Both the position numbers and the translations under genes were made by a program. Positions 1-3,191 of a stretch of 7,154 nucleotides of DNA are shown here, piece after piece. The stretch spans positions 1-7,154 of the forward strand of contig DALYDY010000015.1 of the NCBI GenBank assembly GCA_031972855.1, read 5' to 3'. Source of the stretch: JAIXRY01 sp031972855 (GTDB lineage Bacteria > Patescibacteriota > Minisyncoccia > Phycocordibacterales > UBA9973). Within the stretch, counting starts at the first letter, position 1, and every line of letters starts with the position of its first letter. The notes under the pieces were generated by a model. It ran no database searches. It worked only from the letters and a program-made list of their open reading frames with translations, and was not told the DNA's origin.

Positions 1-1050
1 AAGCCAAATACCAGGACCTCCAACAGAAACTAAATTTGATTTTGGATTATTTTTTTCTAAATCATAAGGTCTTCTTGTTAAATAAAAATATGGATCATCA
101 GGATCTGTACTTTGTGTATTGTAATATGTAAGAGCTGTTGGATTTCTTCCAAGCGAATCTGTGTACGCAGCCATGTAACCCACGTAACCTTCTACGTTGT
201 GATGAAATTTTATATCAATATCACCACCTACTTTATTTGTTAATGTTATATTTTCAAATCCATTCGTACAAAGAATAATTTTTTGTGATTTTATTTCACC
301 TTGTGGAATTTTAATAATTGAATTATTTTCAAACAAAATAACTTCTTGGACCGGTGTATTTTCAGCCAAAACAAAACGCTCGCTATAATTCTCTAGTAGA
401 TACTCTATTATTTTTTCTGTAAGTAACGCACTATTTCCGCAACCTGCTCTTGTTTGAGATACTGCAATATATTTATTATCTTTTGATTCAAGTAAATTTA
501 AAATTATTTCTTCATCAACAAAATTTATGAAAGATTTATATTTTTCAAAATCTTCATCTTTAAAAAGAGTGTCTTTTTTTACAAAAACTTCATAGACGTG
601 CAAGTTTGCTTGTTTTCGTAAAAAAGATTCTTCTAAAGATATTATTAATTGATCATATGTTGTATAACCAACAGACTGAAAGAAAGTACTCATAGGAACA
701 TCTTTTTGTATTGTTTCGAGTATTTCTTCTATCAACACCCAAGAATGTTCTAAGTCTCGAACACTACTCATTACTAAATCAAATCCAAATTGTTTTACCA
801 AATCAGAAAGAGGTCTTTCAAAATCTAAAACCAGTTGCCCTGCATTATGACCTGTTGCTCCATGACCTATTTTATCTCCTTCAAGTAAGCAAATATTTTT
901 ATCTGTATTTAATAAAAGATAGTAAGCAGTAGTTACACCTGCAATACCACCACCGACAATAACAAAATCTGTATCATTTATACTTTCAGTTCTTGCAATA
1001 GGCCTTGTTCTTGCCAATTGTTTTAACCAAGGTGAATTATTTGTAGACAT
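1..1050 (-). CDS. FAD-dependent oxidoreductase, DAO family (N-terminal part, runs off left edge)
   Basis: The frame is open from ATG at 1050 to base 1, giving 350 residues without a stop; the C-terminus lies outside the window. The dinucleotide-binding fold is clear: VIVGGGIAG at residues 30-38 (GxGxxG), an acidic residue at the end of the second strand (E57, LLEGDKIG), then GHGATGHNAGQL at 62-73. That second motif matches the G-GASG-N-GQ flavin-contact motif of the DAO superfamily (glycine oxidase, gamma-glutamylputrescine oxidase PuuB). A later VxxCTNGF-type strand near residue 260 and TRRPY...VSVGGPG close to the end of the visible part also fit this fold. Family members oxidise amines or amino acids using FAD in the cytoplasm; the substrate here cannot be read from sequence. 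No signal peptide is seen. The start is supported by an extended -10 box 7 bases upstream and by lack of a longer plausible N-terminus. It lies just downstream of rnpB on the same strand but behind a terminator. Confidence 0.85.
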   Translation of the reverse strand, partial: MSTNNSPWLKQLARTRPIARTESINDTDFVIVGGGIAGVTTAYYLLLNTDKNICLLEGDKIGHGATGHNAGQLVLDFERPLSDLVKQFGFDLVMSSVRDLEHSWVLIEEILETIQKDVPMSTFFQSVGYTTYDQLIISLEESFLRKQANLHVYEVFVKKDTLFKDEDFEKYKSFINFVDEEIILNLLESKDNKYIAVSQTRAGCGNSALLTEKIIEYLLENYSERFVLAENTPVQEVILFENNSIIKIPQGEIKSQKIILCTNGFENITLTNKVGGDIDIKFHHNVEGYVGYMAAYTDSLGRNPTALTYYNTQSTDPDDPYFYLTRRPYDLEKNNPKSNLVSVGGPGIWL

Positions 1051-1057
1051 AACCTAT

Positions 1058-1066
1058 ATTATAGCA
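1058..1066 (-). promoter_or_regulatory. Extended -10 promoter of the oxidoreductase gene
   Basis: Reading the minus strand, TGC-TATAAT (extended -10, TGnTATAAT) occupies 1066-1058 and is followed by only 7 bases before the ATG at 1050. No recognisable -35 is seen at the right distance because the rnpB terminator hairpin sits there. The expected transcription start falls on or next to the A of ATG, so a leaderless mRNA is predicted. Inference from sequence only. Confidence 0.55.
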
Positions 1067-1070
1067 AAAG

Positions 1071-1099
1071 AAAAACACCTCCGGTAAGGAAGTGTTTTT
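1071..1099 (-). terminator. Rho-independent terminator of rnpB
   Basis: A hairpin with 12-base arms (AAAAACACCTCC at 1071-1082, GGAAGTGTTTTT at 1088-1099, one mismatch) and a 5-base loop lies 7 bases past the 3' strand of rnpB P1. On the minus strand it ends in GTGTTTTTCTTTT, a normal U-tract. The plus strand also reads into a T-run, so it could stop transcription from either side. Confidence 0.75.
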
Positions 1100-1106
1100 C
1101 ATGTAT

Positions 1107-1525
1107 GTTTTGTACCTATAAGCCGAATTCTGTCTCTGACGTCATTCCATCCCTCTCTTTCAGTATTCCTTCCATATAATCACACACGACATACGGTAGC
1201 AAAAAATCTATTGAAGGATGGAGTGACGTCAGATGATAGTTATTTATCTAGGATTATTGTTACCAACAACCTCAAGCGATTCAGACTTTGACCGAAATCA
1301 AAGAATACGATCTTGCACACACGTAAGAGTTTAGCCGTTTCATCTCTATGTTTCCATAGAACAACTCCTTGCGGAGCCCTAGCCTTTCAGCGTTGGCGTT
1401 TCTGCTCGCATCTCTCGGATTACTCCGGATGGGTATTACCCACTACGCTTCCAAATACACGTATTTGGCATGTGTTCGGACTTTCCTCACTTCCCGAAGG
1501 AAGCGTTACTATCTAATACAAAACC
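1107..1525 (-). ncRNA. rnpB: RNase P RNA (bacterial type A-like)
   Basis: This is the catalytic RNA of ribonuclease P, which removes 5' leaders from pre-tRNAs. On the minus strand the signature GAGGAAAGTCCGAACAC carries the 5' strand of P4 (1482-1475), and ACAGAATTCGGCTTA carries its 3' strand (1127-1120). The P4 pairs AGTCCGAA/TTCGGCTT keep the bulged U and have changed together relative to the usual CCGG/CCGG. P1 is GTTTTGTA (1524-1517) with TACAAAAC (1114-1107). P2 is GATAGT (1513-1508) with ACTATC (1240-1235). P3 is a 7-bp hairpin capped by TTCG. The core CTAGATAAATAACTATC before P2 3' is also typical. Between P2 3' and P4 3', where P19 lies, there is a 95-nt extra hairpin (1137-1231). 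About 419 nt, close to normal bacterial size. It has its own promoter and terminator. Ends are set from P1 and the -10 spacing and may be off by a few bases. Confidence 0.95.
1137..1231 (-). other. Expanded P19 hairpin inside rnpB
   Basis: The arms 1137-1152 and 1216-1231 pair over 16 positions with one C/A mismatch (outer 8 bp TGACGTCA, then CTCCATCC opposite GGATGGAA). They enclose a 63-base apical segment that can form small inner stems (TTCA/TGAA and CCGTAT/ATATGG). Its place between P2 3' and P4 3' equals helix P19, which is absent in E. coli and much shorter in most RNAs that have it. Confidence 0.75.
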
Positions 1526-1531
1526 GACCTT

Positions 1532-1560
1532 AATATAGCATAAACTCGCCTATTTGACAA
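1532..1560 (-). promoter_or_regulatory. rnpB promoter
   Basis: On the minus strand TTGTCA (1560-1555) is followed after 17 bases by TATATT (1537-1532), preceded by TGC, giving an extended -10. The start would be near 1525, just before the P1 strand. The -35 overlaps the -35 of the divergent first cassette promoter (TTGACA 1554-1559) by five bases. Confidence 0.8.
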
Positions 1561-1593
1561 TATTTATAATTTGTGTATAATTAAGAAAAATTA
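1551..1593 (+). promoter_or_regulatory. Cassette promoter repeat, copy 1
   Basis: TTGACA (1554-1559), 16-base AT-only-like spacer, TATAAT (1576-1581), then TAAGAAAAATTA. This is the first of four copies of the same 43-bp promoter/leader block. The predicted start is near 1588, giving a leader of about 19 bases before ATG at 1607. It has the variant spacer end TTGTG, shared with copy 3. Confidence 0.85.
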
Positions 1594-1606
1594 ATTAATT
1601 ATTGCT

Positions 1607-1830
1607 ATGGAACAAAAATGGTTTTTCATTAACATGAGACTTTACAATCAATTGAACAATAGAAAAGACGAGGTTCATTTTGGTAGCGATCAATCTGTAT
1701 TATTTCCAATATCTAGTTATCAAAAAATATTCTCTTTAGAAAAAAAGATTTCAAAGTATATGAATTGGCAAATAATGGTAAACAGATACTAAGAGATGAT
1801 TTGGTAGACAAAGCTCTCGAAAATTTATAA
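1607..1830 (+). CDS. Small unknown protein, cassette 1, with -1 frameshift
   Basis: Not recognised. From ATG 1607 the zero frame ends at 1792 after 61 codons. In the -1 frame, however, a protein-like tail of 27 residues continues from 1747 to TAA at 1828-1830 (begins DFKVYELANNGKQIL, ends KALENL). The frames join exactly at GAA AAA AAG, whose A AAA AAG (1741-1747) is the slippery heptamer known from dnaX. The joined product has 74 residues and fills the cassette up to its terminator 6 bases later, as in its neighbours. I see neither an upstream Shine-Dalgarno-like stimulator nor a strong hairpin right after the slip site, so a one-base insertion in the run of seven A (mutation or assembly error) is as likely as programmed frameshifting. 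The tail has a pattern like the wing of winged-helix proteins (YELxxxGxxIL), a weak hint only. No membrane segment or signal peptide. Confidence 0.6.
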
Positions 1831-1836
1831 ATCAGG

Positions 1837-1867
1837 AAGTGTACGCCAACAGGCATACACTTTTTTT
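1837..1867 (+). terminator. Terminator of cassette 1
   Basis: AAGTGTACGCC and GGCATACACTT pair over 11 positions with one mismatch around the loop AACA, followed by seven T (1861-1867). The T-run merges directly into the next promoter repeat. Confidence 0.85.
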
Positions 1868-1909
1868 ATTTGATAATATTTATAATATTTGTATAATTAA
1901 GAAAAATTA
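1867..1909 (+). promoter_or_regulatory. Cassette promoter repeat, copy 2
   Basis: TTGATA (1870-1875), 16-base spacer, TATAAT (1892-1897), then TAAGAAAAATTA. It differs from copy 4 only by TTGATA for TTGACA over the 43-bp block, so it probably is the weakest -35 of the four. The start is expected near 1904, about 12 bases before ATG 1916; no Shine-Dalgarno is present. Confidence 0.85.
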
Positions 1910-1915
1910 TACAAA

Positions 1916-2188
1916 ATGGCAACTTTAAAACAACATCCGGAACAAAAAGAAGGTGAATTTTTTATCACAAACATTAAAAGACGCAGAGAGGAAGAACTTA
2001 CTTCTCAGTTAGAAAGTGACTTTGACTATATCGGTTGGGAAACAAAGAGACTTGGAAAAATTGCTTACAACAATACCGGTGAAATCTTACCAAATGATTT
2101 ACCTGTATTTGCAAAAAAGTTTGAGATAGAAAACAATCCTGATGCTTTAAAATATCTTGAAGAAAACCAGCTCAGTCTGTACCCATAA
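1916..2188 (+). CDS. Small unknown charged protein, cassette 2
   Basis: Not recognised; 90 residues. It is hydrophilic and rich in Glu, Lys and Asn, with a strongly charged segment KRRREEELTSQLESD at about residues 20-35 that should be helical, then an aromatic stretch (FDYIGWETKR) and a Pro/Asn-containing second half (ILPNDLPVF). No membrane segment, signal peptide or Cys is visible, so it should be a soluble cytoplasmic protein. It is a single-gene unit: the promoter repeat lies 19 bases before ATG and the terminator starts 4 bases after the stop. The start is fixed by the promoter, as there is no room for an upstream one. The charged helical part could suit binding to nucleic acid or a partner protein, but nothing specific supports that. 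Confidence 0.75.
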   Translation: MATLKQHPEQKEGEFFITNIKRRREEELTSQLESDFDYIGWETKRLGKIAYNNTGEILPNDLPVFAKKFEIENNPDALKYLEENQLSLYP

Positions 2189-2192
2189 ACAG

Positions 2193-2223
2193 AAAGTGTG
2201 AGCTAATAAGCCCACACTTTTTT
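2193..2223 (+). terminator. Terminator of cassette 2
   Basis: AAAGTGTGAGCT and AGCCCACACTTT pair over 12 positions with one mismatch around loop AATA, followed by a T-run to 2223. Same outer stem (AAGTGT/ACACTT) as the other three cassettes. Confidence 0.85.
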
Positions 2224-2265
2224 ATTTGACAATATTTATAATTTGTGTATAATTATAAAAATTAC
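2223..2265 (+). promoter_or_regulatory. Cassette promoter repeat, copy 3
   Basis: TTGACA (2226-2231), 16-base spacer, TATAAT (2248-2253). The spacer ends in TTGTG as in copy 1, and the leader part is changed (TATAAAAATTAC). The start is expected near 2260, about 11 bases before ATG 2271. Confidence 0.85.
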
Positions 2266-2270
2266 AAAAA

Positions 2271-2519
2271 ATGAAAAATAAAATTATTATTGTGTTATGT
2301 ATAATGTTTTTATCATACATAACACCTATTTGTTTAGTGGTAATCCATAAAGAAAGTTATATGTTTATACTTACATGGATTGCAAGATTATTTGAGTGTT
2401 CACCTTTTCTCGCTACCTTTATTGAAGGACTACTTGTTTTTATAGTAATCCTTCTAACAAATAGATGGCACGGTCTTTTTTCTAAACAAAAACCAATAGA
2501 TAAACAGTTTACAAAATAA
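2271..2519 (+). CDS. Small two-helix membrane protein, cassette 3
   Basis: Not recognised; 82 residues. A hydrophobic helix starts almost at the N-terminus (about residues 4-25, IIIVLCIMFLSYI...CLVVI) after MKNK, and a second spans about 46-65 (FLATFIEGLLVFIVILLT). Between them is a moderately hydrophobic, aromatic segment (YMFILTWIARLFEC). The tail, about 18 residues, is basic (NRWHGLFSKQKPIDKQ). By the positive-inside rule both ends would face the cytoplasm with a short outer loop. A helical hairpin with a basic tail is compatible with a toxin/holin-like peptide, a small regulator of a membrane complex, or an anchor; nothing in the sequence decides. It has its own promoter and terminator, with a 29-base gap after the stop before the hairpin. 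No Shine-Dalgarno. Confidence 0.7.
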   Translation: MKNKIIIVLCIMFLSYITPICLVVIHKESYMFILTWIARLFECSPFLATFIEGLLVFIVILLTNRWHGLFSKQKPIDKQFTK

Positions 2520-2548
2520 AAAGATTGAGTATTTTTTCTTCTTAAATC

Positions 2549-2587
2549 AATAAGTGTGAGTCATTTGACTCACACTTATTTTATTTG
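2549..2587 (+). terminator. Terminator of cassette 3 (perfect palindrome)
   Basis: AATAAGTGTGAGTCA and TGACTCACACTTATT are perfectly complementary 15-base arms with TT between them (2549-2580), followed by TTATTT. It is the strongest of the four stems but has the poorest T-run, and it shares the AAGTGTGAGTC arm with the cassette 4 terminator. Confidence 0.8.
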
Positions 2588-2624
2588 ACAATATTTATAA
2601 TATTTGTATAATTAAGAAAAATTA
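2582..2624 (+). promoter_or_regulatory. Cassette promoter repeat, copy 4
   Basis: TTGACA (2585-2590), 16-base spacer, TATAAT (2607-2612), then TAAGAAAAATTA. The start is expected near 2619, about 23 bases before ATG 2642, the longest leader of the four. Confidence 0.85.
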
Positions 2625-2641
2625 AAACAAAAGTAGTTCTT

Positions 2642-2986
2642 ATGAAAATAAATATAATTCTTACAAAAAATGAAGTTGCGTCCTTGGATGCATTAATCGA
2701 TATAAATATTTCTTTTGGACTAGATAAGTCGTTCTTTATTACAGGAGATCAAGACTTTTTAGAAGAACATAGACATATTGTACAAAATCGTTTTCAAAGG
2801 AATGGTATAGTCAATTGGTATCCTGAAGGGTGCGGAAAAGTAAAATTCAAATTTACCGAACTTGGTCTTGGTTTAATAAAAAAATATAAACCTGATGTTT
2901 TTAAAGAACTAAAACAATTTTTACCCTTTAGTTACCCACCAATTAGCCCAGAACATTTACCTGTAGTAAATTTTGAAATCAATTAA
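2642..2986 (+). CDS. Small unknown protein, cassette 4
   Basis: Not recognised; 114 residues, the largest cassette product. The N-terminus MKINIILTKNEVASLDALID reads as a short strand and a helix. The middle has FFITGDQDFLEEHRHIVQNRF, and residues about 64-90 have GKVKFKFTELGLGLIKKY, which resembles the wing-plus-helix end of winged-helix domains (FxFTxxGxxLI). The end is Pro-rich (PFSYPPISPEHLPVV). One Cys (YPEGCGK), no membrane segment, no signal peptide: probably soluble. The KFTELGLGLI segment lines up loosely with the frameshifted tail of cassette 1 (ELANNGKQIL), which may be chance. The gene is last in the array; its terminator follows 29 bases after the stop, and no further promoter repeat comes after it. 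ATG 2642 is the first in frame after the predicted transcription start. Confidence 0.7.
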   Translation: MKINIILTKNEVASLDALIDINISFGLDKSFFITGDQDFLEEHRHIVQNRFQRNGIVNWYPEGCGKVKFKFTELGLGLIKKYKPDVFKELKQFLPFSYPPISPEHLPVVNFEIN

Positions 2987-3015
2987 AAAACAAATAAGTC
3001 TTTATCCAGAACCAG

Positions 3016-3047
3016 AAAGTGTGAGTCAATAGGCCTACACTTTTTTT
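3016..3047 (+). terminator. Terminator of cassette 4, end of the array
   Basis: AAAGTGTGAGTC and GGCCTACACTTT pair with two wobble pairs and one mismatch around loop AATA, followed by seven T (3041-3047). The sequence after TTATTT no longer matches the promoter repeat, so the array ends here. Confidence 0.85.
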
Positions 3048-3065
3048 ATTTTAATTATGTATTTT

Positions 3066-3191
3066 ATCTAATTCATAAAATTAGTAGAATTCAAGGCGAA
3101 GCGCCCAGAATATGAGAAGGTGTACATGACCGTACATCGACGAATATTTTGGGCGCTTCAACGCAGAAATATGCAATTTTATGAATTAGAT
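3066..3191. repeat. Symmetric 126-bp hairpin element over the nrdJ stop codon
   Basis: Outer arms 3066-3082 and 3175-3191 are perfect 17-bp inverted repeats (ATCTAATTCATAAAATT). Middle arms 3098-3113 and 3144-3159 pair over 16 positions (GAAGCGCCC core, one position G/T on the plus strand, A/C on the minus). Inner arms TGTAC/GTACA (3121-3125, 3132-3136) close a 6-base loop. The two internal loops are 15 and 15 bases, then 7 and 7 bases, with almost no complementarity. The right outer arm covers the last codon and stop of nrdJ. No T-run follows on either strand, so it is not a standard terminator. It could be a structured RNA, a small mobile (MITE-like) insertion, or a DNA recombination or protein-binding site. 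Confidence 0.7.

Larger units (their letters stand above)
1837..1909 (+). repeat. Terminator-promoter linker repeat, copy A (others at 2194-2265 and 2552-2624)
   Basis: Between successive cassette genes the terminator and the next promoter are fused into one block of 72-73 bases: AAGTGT stem, 4-base or shorter loop, ACACTT stem, T-run, TTGACA box, TATAAT box and AT-rich leader. Three complete copies are present, plus a promoter-only half at the left end (1551-1593) and a terminator-only half at the right end (3016-3047). The length is constant although the stem sequences differ. Gene, linker, gene order suggests that units can be gained or lost by recombination between linkers; that is an inference. 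Confidence 0.75.

Noticed and set aside
711..932. 73-codon plus-strand frame
   Set aside because: It lies wholly inside the oxidoreductase gene on the other strand; no promoter and no protein-like pattern.
1313..1516. 67-codon plus-strand frame
   Set aside because: It is antisense to the conserved core of rnpB; its residues come from RNase P RNA sequence.
2271..2519. Toxin-antitoxin pair of cassettes 2 and 3
   Set aside because: The genes are separated by a terminator and promoter rather than overlapping or sharing an operon, and neither product matches a toxin or antitoxin family I recognise.
1551..2624. CRISPR array
   Set aside because: The repeated 43-bp blocks are 316-359 bases apart with genes between them, and contain promoter boxes; spacers are far too long and coding.
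1551..3191. Integron with attC sites
   Set aside because: The cassette layout and hairpins suggest it, and the symmetric element has an unpaired spacer like attC, but no RYYYAAC/GTTRRRY core pair fits at either linker or element, the cassettes carry their own promoters, and no integrase is in the window.
3066..3191. Rho-independent terminator of nrdJ
   Set aside because: Neither strand has a T-run after the outer arm, and the arms are separated by large unpaired segments.
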